DNA of 64,000 bases, taken from assembly GCA_964608615.1 (NCBI GenBank), contig CAZSQG010000003.1:32027-96026 (forward strand), written 5' to 3'. Positions within the stretch are counted from its first letter, which is position 1. Each line of letters opens with the position of its first letter. The notes beneath the pieces are model-generated. The model saw only the letters and a program-made list of their open reading frames with translations. It had not been told where the DNA came from and ran no database searches. Of this stretch, positions 16,367 to 25,661 are shown piece by piece. The DNA comes from CALEUX01 sp964608615 (GTDB taxonomy: Bacteria; Bacteroidota; Bacteroidia; Bacteroidales; Marinilabiliaceae). Position numbers and translations under genes: made by a program.

Positions 16367-17101
16367 ATGCGAAATGTGTTAGGTTATTTACTCTCACCCA
16401 TATATTATCTTTTATTTGGGTTATTTCTTGGTATTTTTCATATTATACAGTTATTGGCCTGGCATCTTGGCGGATATGAAACACATAAAAAAAGTGTTGG
16501 AGCTTTAAACTTCTTTCTGGTAAACATTATGTATGTTATGGGAGCCAGTGTTAAATTCTCTGGTATTGAAAACGTACCTCACCATCGTCCTTTGATTGTT
16601 GTATCTAATCATCAAAGTTTTTTCGATATTCAGGCACTGGTGCATGCATTTGATCACTGGCATCCAAAATTTGTATCAAAAATTGAACTATCTCGAAATA
16701 TTCCAAGTATTTCGTATAACCTAAAACGGAGTGGTTCGGCTCTTATTGACCGAAAAAATGGCAGTCAGGCAATACGCGAAATTATTCGTCTTGGAAAACT
16801 TATTGAAGCCAATAATTATGCGGCCTGTATATTTCCTGAAGGCACACGTAGTAGAAATGGCCAGGTACGTACTTTTCAGGAAGCAGGTATCAAAACATTA
16901 CTAAAAACTGCTCCATCAGCTTTAATTGTTCCTTTTGTTATAAATGGCCATTCAAAATTAATGAGAAAAGGTTATTTTCCTTTGCAGTTTGGAGTTAAAC
17001 TGAGCTATACAGCCCTTGATCCTATTGAGCCACGTGGACGAACTACTGAAGACATTATTGCTGAATGTGAACGATTAATTAAACAGTCGTTAGGACAATA
17101 A
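16367..17101 (+). CDS. plsC: 1-acyl-sn-glycerol-3-phosphate acyltransferase
   Basis: A 244-residue acyltransferase that makes phosphatidic acid at the inner membrane. An N-terminal hydrophobic segment (about 5-30, YYLLFGLFLGIFHIIQLL) anchors it. The catalytic HX4D motif is in SNHQSFFD near residue 83, and the glycerol-phosphate binding motif is FPEGTRSRNG near residue 163. The start ATG at 16367 is preceded by AT-rich sequence without a classical ribosome site, as is usual in Bacteroidota. A weak hairpin at 17100-17140 may end the transcript. Confidence 0.92.
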   Translation: MRNVLGYLLSPIYYLLFGLFLGIFHIIQLLAWHLGGYETHKKSVGALNFFLVNIMYVMGASVKFSGIENVPHHRPLIVVSNHQSFFDIQALVHAFDHWHPKFVSKIELSRNIPSISYNLKRSGSALIDRKNGSQAIREIIRLGKLIEANNYAACIFPEGTRSRNGQVRTFQEAGIKTLLKTAPSALIVPFVINGHSKLMRKGYFPLQFGVKLSYTALDPIEPRGRTTEDIIAECERLIKQSLGQ

Positions 17102-17140
17102 AAAGGGCGTTTATCTTTTTCAGATAATCCACCCTTCTTA
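17100..17140 (+). terminator. possible weak terminator after plsC
   Basis: Nested stems AAGGG/CCCTT and TTATCT/AGATAA with unpaired bases between them directly follow the plsC stop codon; the trailing T-run is short. Confidence 0.35.
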
Positions 17141-17274
17141 TTATCAATTAAATCCCTCGACAAAAAACTTATAAACAGAATAATCAGGCTGACTGATATG
17201 GTTAATCTCCTATCCTATCAGAATTTACATATCTACTAATTGCTTATCTGCTAATTACCTATCTTCTATTACGG

Positions 17275-18501
17275 TTACGCTAATTTATTCTCCAGATTAA
17301 TGCGGATGGCTGCCATAAATGCTTCTGTTGTTAAGTAATGCTCTTCTTTAAGATCTTTGCCATATATGGCTAAGGCTAAATCTTTGGTCATTTGACCATT
17401 TTCAACGGTTTCAATACAAACGGTTTCCAGCTTATGGCAAAAATCAATAAGCATTTGATTACCATCTGCTTTGCCTCTAAACTCTAGTCCTCTGGTCCAT
17501 GCATAAATCGAAGCAATGGGATTAGTTGATGTTGGCTTTCCCTTTTGGTGCATCCGGTAGTGACGAGTAACGGTTCCGTGTGCTGCCTCTGCTTCAATGG
17601 TTTTACCATCGGGTGTAACCAAAACTGAAGTCATAAGACCAAGAGAGCCAAATCCCTGGGCTAAAGTATCCGATTGCACATCGCCATCATAGTTCTTACA
17701 GGCCCAAACAAACTCACCACTCCATTTAAGGGCAGCTGCTACCATATCATCAATCAAACGATGTTCATATGTAATCCCTATGGCTTCAAACTGCTTTTTG
17801 TAGTGTTTTTCATAAATATCCTGGAAGATATCTTTAAAACGTCCGTCGTATTTTTTCAGAATAGTATTTTTGGTTGACAGATAGAGCGGCCATTTTTTAC
17901 TGATGGCTTGATTAAAACAACTATGTGCAAAACCGGTAATACTTTCATCTGTATTGTACATAGCCAGGGCAACGCCGTCGCCTTCAAAATCATACACATC
18001 GAACGATTGCACATTATTGCCATCTTCAGGAGTAAAAGTAATGGTGAGCTTGCCCCTGCCTTTCACCACAAAATCAGTTGCTTTATATTGGTCGCCAAAA
18101 GCATGACGGCCAATGCAAATTGGATGTTCCCAACCAGGGACCAAACGAGGAATGTTTTTTATTAGAATAGGTTCACGAAAAACTGTGCCGTCCAAGATGT
18201 TCCGAATGGTGCCGTTAGGCGATTTCCACATTTTTTTAAGACCAAACTCCTCAACTCTTTTCTCATCGGGTGTAATGGTTGCGCACTTAATGCCCACATT
18301 ATACTTATTAATTGCATGCGCTGCATCAACAGTAACCTGATCGTTGGTTGCATCTCTGTTTTCCATGCTCAAATCAAAGTATTTTATATCCAGGTCGAGG
18401 TGTGGAAGTATTAACTCTTCTTTAATCATCTTCCAGATAATACGTGTCATTTCATCGCCATCCAATTCAACAACGGGATTTTGCACTTTTATTTTACTCA
18501 T
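17275..18501 (-). CDS. icd: NADP-dependent isocitrate dehydrogenase
   Basis: A 408-residue enzyme of the eukaryote-like (type II) isocitrate dehydrogenase subfamily, which converts isocitrate to 2-oxoglutarate and CO2. Seen are the N-terminal VELDGDEMTRIIWK, the substrate-binding SPNGTIRNILDGTVFREPI region (around 94-113) and the NADP-binding AAHGTVTRHYRMHQ near 307-320. This subfamily is homodimeric and found in mitochondria, the eukaryotic cytosol and many Bacteroidota, unlike the E. coli type. Isolated gene; converges with plsC. Confidence 0.95.
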   Translation of the reverse strand: MSKIKVQNPVVELDGDEMTRIIWKMIKEELILPHLDLDIKYFDLSMENRDATNDQVTVDAAHAINKYNVGIKCATITPDEKRVEEFGLKKMWKSPNGTIRNILDGTVFREPILIKNIPRLVPGWEHPICIGRHAFGDQYKATDFVVKGRGKLTITFTPEDGNNVQSFDVYDFEGDGVALAMYNTDESITGFAHSCFNQAISKKWPLYLSTKNTILKKYDGRFKDIFQDIYEKHYKKQFEAIGITYEHRLIDDMVAAALKWSGEFVWACKNYDGDVQSDTLAQGFGSLGLMTSVLVTPDGKTIEAEAAHGTVTRHYRMHQKGKPTSTNPIASIYAWTRGLEFRGKADGNQMLIDFCHKLETVCIETVENGQMTKDLALAIYGKDLKEEHYLTTEAFMAAIRINLENKLA

Positions 18502-18683
18502 GATATTTTGGTTTATCTTGATAAATTTAAATTTGTTAAGATGATAACTGTTTTATTATAAGGATATTGACTTCGATAAATGGATTTGTTGGCATAAAAT
18601 ACTATTTGTATCGTATTATATATTAGATCCACTACCCCATTTAGACGATAATATTATGTACTCTAATTTGAGCTACATACAAA

Positions 18684-19268
18684 TTATTCCAAATCCAGAT
18701 TAAAATGTTGTTTTAACTTAGCCAGTGCCGGATATTGCTCCATCATAACACGTAATTTATCGCTTGCCGTAAAAACCTCAGTCTGTTCTTGCAGGTCTTC
18801 TTTTATAATGATGGTGTGTAACTCCAGATTGTGATTTTTTAGTTTGTTTTTAAGAACGGTAAAAAAGGTATTCTTTTCTTTCATCAGTTCATTTTCCTGC
18901 ATTTGGTTATGCAGTTCCAGTTTTACTTTTGTACCATTCTCAAGTGTTGGGATTTTGTTATTTAAAATACTAAAGAGTCTGGGATTTTCCTTTTCAATGG
19001 TCTGGGAGTATTCCTTCCAGGCAAGTTGCAGGGCTTGTTCGGTAACGACCTGATTGTATTCAGCTATCGGTTCATTTACCTTCGATACCGATTGGTTATT
19101 TTCAGAGCTGCTTTTTTCACTTGTTCCTCCACTCATTAAATCCTTTAACGATAATGATGAAATGGATTGTTTTGGCGCACTTTTATTATTCGAAATAACA
19201 GTTGATGAAGTTGATAAAACAGGCTTAACAGCTATAATATCGTCAGTATTTTCTAACGATTCAAGCGC
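18684..19268 (-). CDS. dnaX: DNA polymerase III tau-specific C-terminal region (reached by -1 frameshift)
   Basis: This frame continues DnaX directly after the A10 run at 19269-19278, starting with the codons for ALESLENTDD, and runs 194 codons to the stop at 18684. It contains a Ser/Asn/Lys-rich linker and a folded C-terminal unit (about 110 residues, from AEYNQVVTEQALQLAWKEY to the end) as found in Bacteroidota tau. A -1 slip joins it to the upstream frame to give tau of 561 residues. An internal ATG (codons MSGG, 19134-19136) is unlikely to be a real start. The alternative is a homopolymer sequencing error that splits one gene. Confidence 0.8.
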   Translation of the reverse strand, partial: ALESLENTDDIIAVKPVLSTSSTVISNNKSAPKQSISSLSLKDLMSGGTSEKSSSENNQSVSKVNEPIAEYNQVVTEQALQLAWKEYSQTIEKENPRLFSILNNKIPTLENGTKVKLELHNQMQENELMKEKNTFFTVLKNKLKNHNLELHTIIIKEDLQEQTEVFTASDKLRVMMEQYPALAKLKQHFNLDLE

Positions 19269-19279
19269 TTTTTTTTTTC
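19241..19279 (-). promoter_or_regulatory. dnaX: programmed -1 frameshift signal in dnaX
   Basis: The minus strand has GAA AAA AAA AAG in the zero frame: ten A residues (19278-19269) containing the heptamer A AAA AAG, the same slippery heptamer used in E. coli dnaX. Ten bases later an imperfect hairpin, CGTTAG/CTGACG with loop AAAATA (19258-19241), contains the zero-frame TAG (19253-19255). Ribosomal or transcriptional slippage would produce both short and long forms. Confidence 0.6.
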
Positions 19280-20368
19280 AGTCAGGATACGAGCCAGACT
19301 TAAAAGCGAAAATTCAACATGTAATCGTTTATTGCGTGCCATTTTATAGTTCAAATCGCAATTGGTTGTAATCCGCAGTGCTTCATACAAAAAATCGGCC
19401 TCACACAATTTAGCCTGCTCCATATAGCGTTGTTTGATTGAAGCTCCCACTTCAAGTAACATAACCGTTTGGACATCGCGACACATGAGCAAATCACGAA
19501 AATGACTGCTAAGACCATTGATGAAATGGCTACCATCAAATCCATGATTTAATATTTCGTTATATATAACCAGCGAGGATGTAGCATCTTCTTTTAAAAA
19601 GGCATCTACAAGCTTAAAATAATAGTCGTAATCAAGAACATTTAAATTATCAATAACCTGCTGGTAGGTAATGTTTTTTCCTGAAAAAGCTACAATCTGG
19701 TCAAAAATGGAAAGAGCATCACGCATGGCTCCATCTGCCTTTTGGGCAATAACATTTAAAGCTTCTTCTTCAACTGTAACCTCTTCCCGGCCGGCAACAT
19801 ATTTAAGATACTCAACCGCAACATCAACAGTAATACGGTTAAAATCAAATGTTTGACAACGCGATAATATAGTTGGTAAAATTTTATGTTTTTCGGTGGT
19901 GGCCAGGATAAAAATGGCGTGGTGTGGTGGCTCCTCAAGAGTCTTTAAAAAAGCATTAAATGCCGATTGCGACAACATGTGAACCTCGTCGATGATATAC
20001 ACGCTGTATTTGCCCATTTGGGGCGGTACGCGCACTTTATCAATCAGTAACCTGATATCGTCGACTGAATTATTGCTGGCCGCATCCAGTTCATGAATAT
20101 TAAAAGAGCGGTTGTCGTTGAACGATTTACAGGAGTCACACTGATCACAAGCTTCTATTTCGGGTGATAAGTTCTGGCAATTGATTGTTTTAGCAAAAAT
20201 TCGCGCACAGGTAGTTTTTCCAACTCCACGGGGTCCACAAAACAAATAGGCATGCGCCAATTGTTTGTTTTTGATGGCATTTTTAAGGGTAACCGTAATA
20301 TTGCCCTGTCCTTCAACACTATCGAATGTAGTAGGTCTGTATTTTCGGGCCGAAACGATGTATTCCAT
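19253..20368 (-). CDS. dnaX: DNA polymerase III gamma form (N-terminal AAA+ part of DnaX)
   Basis: A 371-residue clamp-loader ATPase, the short gamma form. Walker A is GPRGVGKTT (about 45-53), the zinc module has Cys residues in CDQCDSCKSF, Walker B is IIDEVHMLS (near 125) and the sensor-1 region is ATTEKHKILPTILSRCQ. The collar domain follows to about residue 360. The frame ends with EKKKRLNR and TAG just after the A10 run, exactly where E. coli gamma ends by frameshift. Gamma/tau loads the sliding clamp at the replication fork; only tau contacts polymerase and helicase in model systems. It is preceded by 260 bases without a gene. Confidence 0.93.
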   Translation of the reverse strand: MEYIVSARKYRPTTFDSVEGQGNITVTLKNAIKNKQLAHAYLFCGPRGVGKTTCARIFAKTINCQNLSPEIEACDQCDSCKSFNDNRSFNIHELDAASNNSVDDIRLLIDKVRVPPQMGKYSVYIIDEVHMLSQSAFNAFLKTLEEPPHHAIFILATTEKHKILPTILSRCQTFDFNRITVDVAVEYLKYVAGREEVTVEEEALNVIAQKADGAMRDALSIFDQIVAFSGKNITYQQVIDNLNVLDYDYYFKLVDAFLKEDATSSLVIYNEILNHGFDGSHFINGLSSHFRDLLMCRDVQTVMLLEVGASIKQRYMEQAKLCEADFLYEALRITTNCDLNYKMARNKRLHVEFSLLSLARILTEKKKRLNR

Positions 20369-20629
20369 ATAAAAACCGCGTTTAAATTTGCAGGCTTACA
20401 AAGATAAAAAAATTGATGGCTGCCACAAATACAGATTTGAAAAAAGGTGTGGCCGGGTTTGGAATTATATCATTTTATTGCGCACCAAGGTGACTTATTT
20501 TTTCAACCTTAGTAATATTCAACTATATTTTTTCTTATTCCTTGCCTCCGGTAGGTTACCAATTTATTCATCACTCTTTTATTGTTTTGAGTGGTCTCCC
20601 ATTTCCCTTTGTCCCTAATCTTTAACTCT

Positions 20630-22264
20630 TTACATTATAGGCCCATGCTCCTCCTCCATAAAAACCAAGCGACCAAAATTTGTTGCCCGGCTGTTAATGA
20701 TTCTAAGGAGATTGAGTAATTCCATATGTACCTTGCTCGATTCAAGCGATTTGGAATTGGGCGAAAACAACCGTTTATAGTGCTGCCGCTCCATATCGAA
20801 AGCCATAAACGCATATTTGCGATATTTTTGCTTCATTTTAAGTGCTTCACGCGGATCCCAGTTGTACATTAATATCAGAGCCCTTTCAAGTTGCTTTAAG
20901 CAACGTAAATGGTATTCTTCAAGTTCTTTACGCCCCTCTGACGAAAACTGTATATTACCAACTAACCATTTTTCAGCCTGACGTGAAATATTTACCGATA
21001 CAATATCTGCAATCTGTTCCAACTCATTAACAACGTGCATCATTCTATAAATTTCTTCCGACCATTGCTCCACAGGATGAGTTTCATTTAGCTTAACCAT
21101 GAATTTATTAATCTCTTCGCGGTAAAAATCTGTTTTTTCTTCCCAGTTGTTTATTTGTTCAAGGGCTTGTTCATCGCGCTCGAAAAATGGACGCATCGAA
21201 ACTTTTACCATGCTGTAAACCACCTCTCCCATATCCTGAACTTCTTTTAGGAGAAATGGCAATGATAAATCGGGAGAACTAAGAAGTTCTTTATTAAGAT
21301 AATGCAACGAATGCTTTGTTCTTGTTTTAGGCTTGGGTACAAGTTTAATAGCTATGTTCCCGACTATGGAGGTAAAAGGCAATAACATCAAGGCCATCAT
21401 CACATTAAAGAGCGTATGGGCATTGGCTAATAAACGTGGTAATGCCGACGATGTTCCCGAAATATAAATAGTTAAATCGCGCCAGGGACCGATAAACCAG
21501 ATAAAAACAAAAGCTCCTAAAACCCGGAACAAGGCGTTTGCCACAGCCAGTTTACGACCTGGATAGGTTGCAGTAGTTGCAGCAAGTAAACCAGTTATTG
21601 TAGTGCCGATATTTGTACCAAGAATGAGTGGTAAGGATGCCTCAAACGATAATAATCCACTATTGCAAAGGATTATCAAAATACCTATAAATGCGGCACT
21701 GCTTTGAATAAGGGCTGTAAAAACCAATCCAACCAATAATCCGGCAACAGGATTTTCAAGATGAATTAATATATTGATAAAGGTTTCATTATCCCGCAGA
21801 GGGGCAAGTCCGTCGGCCATCATTTTCATCCCAAAAAACAGGATTCCAAAACCAAGAACAATCTGCCCGCTTTTACTCCATTTACCCGGAGTAAAGGACT
21901 TCATAAAAAAACCAATGCCAACAAACAACAGGGCAAATTTGCCAATATTAAAAGATATTAACTGGGCTGTAATGGTGGTTCCAATACCGGTACCCAGTAA
22001 AACTGGCAGTGTTTGCTGAAAAGTAATAATTGACGCATCCACAAAACCAATTAACACAACCGATGCCGCGCTGCTGCTCTGGAAAAGAAGTGTTAACAAA
22101 ACTCCAAATCCTATTGCTCCGGTTTTATTTTTTAAGAATGTATCAAGTATATGGCGTAATTTCCTGCCGGCCAAACTTTTCATGCCACTGCTTAGCAAAT
22201 CCATACCAAGCAGGAACAAAGCAAGGCCTCCAAAAACTGTTATAAAGGTGATGAATGGTTCCAT
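20630..22264 (-). CDS. Na+/phosphate cotransporter family protein with PhoU-like domain
   Basis: A 544-residue membrane protein of the NptA/PNaS family. Residues 1-310 hold two inverted membrane units, each with the characteristic Gln-Ser-Ser motif (LLFQSSSAASVV and ALIQSSAAFIGI) and GTNIGTT-type loops. The C-terminal about 200 residues are soluble and helical with PhoU-like repeats (MVKVSMRPFFERDEQALE and following). The family imports phosphate, or related anions, with sodium; some members have other roles in phosphate homeostasis. Monocistronic; a TAAGTTTG box (minus strand, 22328-22335) may be its -7 element. Confidence 0.88.
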   Translation of the reverse strand: MEPFITFITVFGGLALFLLGMDLLSSGMKSLAGRKLRHILDTFLKNKTGAIGFGVLLTLLFQSSSAASVVLIGFVDASIITFQQTLPVLLGTGIGTTITAQLISFNIGKFALLFVGIGFFMKSFTPGKWSKSGQIVLGFGILFFGMKMMADGLAPLRDNETFINILIHLENPVAGLLVGLVFTALIQSSAAFIGILIILCNSGLLSFEASLPLILGTNIGTTITGLLAATTATYPGRKLAVANALFRVLGAFVFIWFIGPWRDLTIYISGTSSALPRLLANAHTLFNVMMALMLLPFTSIVGNIAIKLVPKPKTRTKHSLHYLNKELLSSPDLSLPFLLKEVQDMGEVVYSMVKVSMRPFFERDEQALEQINNWEEKTDFYREEINKFMVKLNETHPVEQWSEEIYRMMHVVNELEQIADIVSVNISRQAEKWLVGNIQFSSEGRKELEEYHLRCLKQLERALILMYNWDPREALKMKQKYRKYAFMAFDMERQHYKRLFSPNSKSLESSKVHMELLNLLRIINSRATNFGRLVFMEEEHGPIM

Positions 22265-22435
22265 GTGTTTAATCGGTTATCGAAGGCTTATAAAGAGTAT
22301 AGCTTATTTTATTCATTCAAAATTGCACAAACTTATTGACGCCTCCAACTTAGGATAAAATTTCTTTTGGCACAATTTTTATTGGTATTTACGTTATATT
22401 ACAAGCTCAATAGCAATAATTTAATATCGGCAAAG

Positions 22436-22879
22436 ATGAAAAATAAGATACTGGTTGTTATTATAATAGGACTGATTACGGTGTTAAATAGCTGTACATC
22501 ATTACGCACAACTGAGCAAAATCCTCAACCCAATCTTCTTTCGGGGCAATGGAAAATGACAAAATGGAAAGATTTGGTTGACATAAAAGCAGGTTTTCCG
22601 GTAGGTGTTCCTGTTTTTTTGATCGATGCTGAAAAAGGCACTATAAGCAGTTTAAATGGCTGTAACCAGTTAAACGGAAAACTGCGCCATACAAGCCAGA
22701 CGGCCACAGTGCAGTTTTATGCCATTACCTCTACCCGTATATTTTGCAATACTGTACCCGAACTAGAACTTATCAATGCCTTATCACGGATAAATAAATA
22801 TGAGGTAACGGATAGTTCTCTATTTTTAATGGTGGATAAAGAAGTAGCCATGGAATTTGAAAGGACTTTGGGCGATTGA
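22436..22879 (+). CDS. META/HslJ-like lipoprotein
   Basis: The ATG at 22436 is chosen because it gives a clean lipoprotein signal (MKNKILVV... with the lipobox LNSC, Cys22); the longer frame adds a senseless tail. The mature part (about 125 residues) follows the META domain pattern: a GQWKMTKW strand, a buried SLNGCNQLNGKL turn with Cys, and a second Cys in RIFCNTVPEL. META/HslJ proteins are small lipoproteins linked to stress in some bacteria; the molecular role is unknown. It lies between the Na/Pi gene and rimO, both on the other strand. Confidence 0.8.
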   Translation: MKNKILVVIIIGLITVLNSCTSLRTTEQNPQPNLLSGQWKMTKWKDLVDIKAGFPVGVPVFLIDAEKGTISSLNGCNQLNGKLRHTSQTATVQFYAITSTRIFCNTVPELELINALSRINKYEVTDSSLFLMVDKEVAMEFERTLGD

Positions 22880-22896
22880 AAAGAAACCTTTTCTCA

Positions 22897-24195
22897 TCAA
22901 TCATTCACCTCTCCAATCAAATCATAATCCTCAGCACCGGTAATAGCCACATCGTAAAAATCACCAATGGTTAAAGGTGTTGGCGAAGAAACCAATACTT
23001 CCAGGTCAACTTCAGGACTGTCAAATTCACTGCGGCCAACGAAGTAATCACCCTCACAGCGGTCAATAATGACTTTTATAATGTTGCCAATTTTCTTCTC
23101 ATTTATTTCGCGGCTGATGCTGTTTTGAAGTTCCATTATGGTATTATAACGTTCCTGCTTAATCTCATCCGGAACATCATCCTTGTATGTTTTCCAGGCA
23201 TAGGTATCTTCTTCATGCGAATAAGTGAATACCCCCAGTCGCTCAAAACGTGATTCCTTTACAAATTCAAGCAATTCTTCAAAATCGGCTTCGGTTTCGC
23301 CTGGATGGCCTGTAATAAGGGTGGTGCGTATATGAATACCTGATACTTTTTCCCTTATCTGTTTAACAAGTTCAATGGTTTCAGCTTTTGTTACATTACG
23401 GCGCATAGCTTTTAGCATTGGATCGGAAATATGTTGCAAAGCCATATCCAGATATCTGCAAACCTTCGGATTTTCAGCCATAACATCAAGCACATCCATG
23501 GGAAATCCTGCAGGGTAAGCATAGTGAAGCCGTATCCATTCAATGCCATTAATTTCCGACAAGGCTGTTATAAGTGGCACCAGTGACTCCTTTTTATAAA
23601 TATCAATACCGTAATACGATAAATCCTGGGCTATTACCTGAAGCTCTTTCACCCCTTTTTTCGCCAGTCGCTGAGCTTCATCAACCAGACTCTCAATAGT
23701 GCGCGATTTATGTTTTCCGGTAATTATTGGTATGGCACAATACGAACAGATGCGATTACACCCTTCAGAGATTTTAAGGTAGGCATAATGTTGTGGGGTA
23801 GTAAGACTGCGCTCATTTTGTAAATCAGCCCGATATTCCAAGCCCAGATCTTTTATAAGCTCCTTCCAGTTGAACTTCCCATAAAAATGGTCCACTTCCG
23901 GAATTTCATCGCTAAGCTGGTCAAAATATCGCTCCGAAAGGCAACCCATTACATATAACTTCTTGATTTTGCCCTTTTTTCGGGCATTAGCAAATCTTAA
24001 AATAGTTTCAATTGATTCTTCTTTGGCATCACCTATAAACCCACATGTGTTAATCACCACAATTTCACCTTGGGGATTTGGAGAATCGTGCTCAACTGAA
24101 AAACCCCCTGCCTGAAACTGCTTAATGAGCAGCTCCGAATCCACCAGATTTTTAGAACATCCCAAAGTAACAACATCAACCTGCTTCTTTATCAT
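22897..24195 (-). CDS. rimO: ribosomal protein S12 methylthiotransferase
   Basis: A 432-residue radical SAM enzyme that adds a methylthio group to Asp of ribosomal protein S12. The N-terminal MTTase domain has GCSKNLVDSE and VINTCGFI with cluster-binding Cys residues, and a third in VMGCLSER. The radical SAM cluster motif is CNRICSYC (about 145-152). The C-terminal about 65 residues form the TRAM domain. The KNLVDSE-type N-terminal motif and length fit RimO rather than MiaB or MtaB. It converges with the META lipoprotein gene; ftsY is 86 bases upstream on the same strand. Confidence 0.95.
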   Translation of the reverse strand: MIKKQVDVVTLGCSKNLVDSELLIKQFQAGGFSVEHDSPNPQGEIVVINTCGFIGDAKEESIETILRFANARKKGKIKKLYVMGCLSERYFDQLSDEIPEVDHFYGKFNWKELIKDLGLEYRADLQNERSLTTPQHYAYLKISEGCNRICSYCAIPIITGKHKSRTIESLVDEAQRLAKKGVKELQVIAQDLSYYGIDIYKKESLVPLITALSEINGIEWIRLHYAYPAGFPMDVLDVMAENPKVCRYLDMALQHISDPMLKAMRRNVTKAETIELVKQIREKVSGIHIRTTLITGHPGETEADFEELLEFVKESRFERLGVFTYSHEEDTYAWKTYKDDVPDEIKQERYNTIMELQNSISREINEKKIGNIIKVIIDRCEGDYFVGRSEFDSPEVDLEVLVSSPTPLTIGDFYDVAITGAEDYDLIGEVND

Positions 24196-24281
24196 ACTAT
24201 AATATGTTGATTATATATTATATACAATCTATTATTTCAATAAACAATTTAAAACAAAAACTACCTTTTTTATATTACTTA

Positions 24282-25235
24282 TCAGTTTCCAAACAATGAT
24301 TCCACAAAGGCCTCACGGTTAAATGGTTGTAAATCATCTATTCCTTCACCAATACCAATGTATTTCACGGGCACCTTAAACTGATCGGAGACTCCTATTA
24401 CCACTCCACCTTTAGCTGTTCCATCCAGTTTTGTAATGGCCAGGGCATTTACTTCCGTGGCCAGGGTAAATTGCTTAGCCTGTTCAAAGGCATTCTGACC
24501 GGTTGAACCATCGAGAATAAGTAGAATTTCGTGAGGTGCATCAGGAACAACTTTTTGCATCACATTCTTTATTTTTGAAAGCTCATTCATCAGGTTTATC
24601 TTATTATGCAGCCTTCCTGCAGTATCAATAATGACCACATCAATATTTTGCGATTTAGCCGAATTTAATGCATCAAAAGCTACAGATGCGGGATCAGATC
24701 CCATTTTTTGCTTTACTAATGGCACACCCACGCGTTGTGCCCATATTTCGAGCTGGTCAATGGCGGCAGCACGAAAGGTATCACCTGCTCCCAACAGAAC
24801 AGTTTTACCGGCACTCTTAAACTTATGAGCCAATTTACCAATTGTGGTGGTTTTACCAACTCCATTAACTCCCACAACCATTATAACATAAGGTTTTTTA
24901 TTGGCCGGCAGGTCAAAGTCTTCTATTTCTTCGGTGTTGTTTTCGGCAAGTAAACCAATAATCTCTTCTTTAAGGATTTTATCCAATTCACTTGCATCAA
25001 TAAACTTATCACGTGACACACGGTTCTCGATGCGTTCAATTATTTTCAAGGTAGTATCAACACCAACATCTGAACTAATAAGAACTTCTTCCAAATTATC
25101 AAGTACTTCTTCATCTACTTTTGAATGACCAACAACAACACGCGTGAGTTTCTTTAACACACTCTCCTTTGTTTTTGCTAATCCTTTATCGAGCTTTTCC
25201 TTTTTAACCCGGCTAAAACTGTCGAATAGTCCCAT
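24282..25235 (-). CDS. ftsY: signal recognition particle receptor
   Basis: A 317-residue SRP GTPase that docks ribosome-SRP complexes at the membrane. The N domain is residues 1-100 and the NG GTPase domain follows: G1 GVNGVGKTTTIGKLA (about 123-137), the insertion box with GDTFRAAAIDQL, G3 DTAGR, G4 TKLDGTAKGG and the closing GIGEGIDDLQPF. The acidic A domain of E. coli FtsY is absent, as in many Bacteroidota. Located downstream of the DUF4295-rpmG-rpmB cluster but separated from it by a terminator. Confidence 0.96.
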   Translation of the reverse strand: MGLFDSFSRVKKEKLDKGLAKTKESVLKKLTRVVVGHSKVDEEVLDNLEEVLISSDVGVDTTLKIIERIENRVSRDKFIDASELDKILKEEIIGLLAENNTEEIEDFDLPANKKPYVIMVVGVNGVGKTTTIGKLAHKFKSAGKTVLLGAGDTFRAAAIDQLEIWAQRVGVPLVKQKMGSDPASVAFDALNSAKSQNIDVVIIDTAGRLHNKINLMNELSKIKNVMQKVVPDAPHEILLILDGSTGQNAFEQAKQFTLATEVNALAITKLDGTAKGGVVIGVSDQFKVPVKYIGIGEGIDDLQPFNREAFVESLFGN

Positions 25236-25440
25236 ATTTTTTATTCTTATATTTATCCATATATCAGGTAGATAAGCAAATTGCTTATTTGGTTATTTCT
25301 ATGCTGATATATAGTTTTCTTATTATACTCGAAATGATCTTTAGGCTCCGAATTATTCGAACGCAAAATCGTGATAAAGATAATGATAATTGCCAAACAA
25401 GACGGGATACACCATAGATGACTTCGCCATGTAAAAACAA

Positions 25441-25475
25441 AACAAAAAAGCCCTCATTAACAGAGAGCTTTTTTT
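25441..25475 (-). terminator. terminator after the DUF4295-rpmG-rpmB cluster
   Basis: AAAAAAGCCCTC / GAGAGCTTTTTTT form a stem with one mismatch and an ATTAACA loop; read on the minus strand it follows the DUF4295 stop by about 20 bases and is followed by a T-run. Confidence 0.65.
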
Positions 25476-25495
25476 ATTATCGCCTTAATAAAAAT

Positions 25496-25651
25496 TTATT
25501 TCTTATCAAAGAATTCTTTGGTCAATTCATTAACAACCATCTCAGAACGGAAACTGTAAGCTCCGGTTTTGGGCGATTTAACCATTTTAATTACACGGGT
25601 GTGACCTTTACCCGAACCTTTTTGTAATGTTGCTACTACTTTCTTAGCCAT
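25496..25651 (-). CDS. DUF4295 small basic protein
   Basis: A 51-residue reading frame, too short for routine ORF lists. It starts ATG 25649-25651 (MAKKVVATLQKGSGKG) and ends at TAA 25496. It matches DUF4295, a Bacteroidota family almost always found directly after rpmB-rpmG. The product is highly basic and probably associated with the ribosome, though its role is not established. It lies 10 bases downstream of rpmG, and a terminator follows. Confidence 0.9.
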   Translation of the reverse strand: MAKKVVATLQKGSGKGHTRVIKMVKSPKTGAYSFRSEMVVNELTKEFFDKK

Positions 25652-25661
25652 GACTTACAAT

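Noticed and set aside
17764..17775. TTCATATGTAAT in icd as a further operator
   Set aside because: It is one base off the palindrome, lies inside coding sequence and has no promoter nearby.
18684..20368. dnaX as a pseudogene
   Set aside because: Both parts are intact, and the split lies exactly at a slippery A-run with a hairpin, which fits programmed frameshifting better than decay.
20388..20618. 76-codon frame upstream of dnaX
   Set aside because: Composition and context point to chance; no recognised family.
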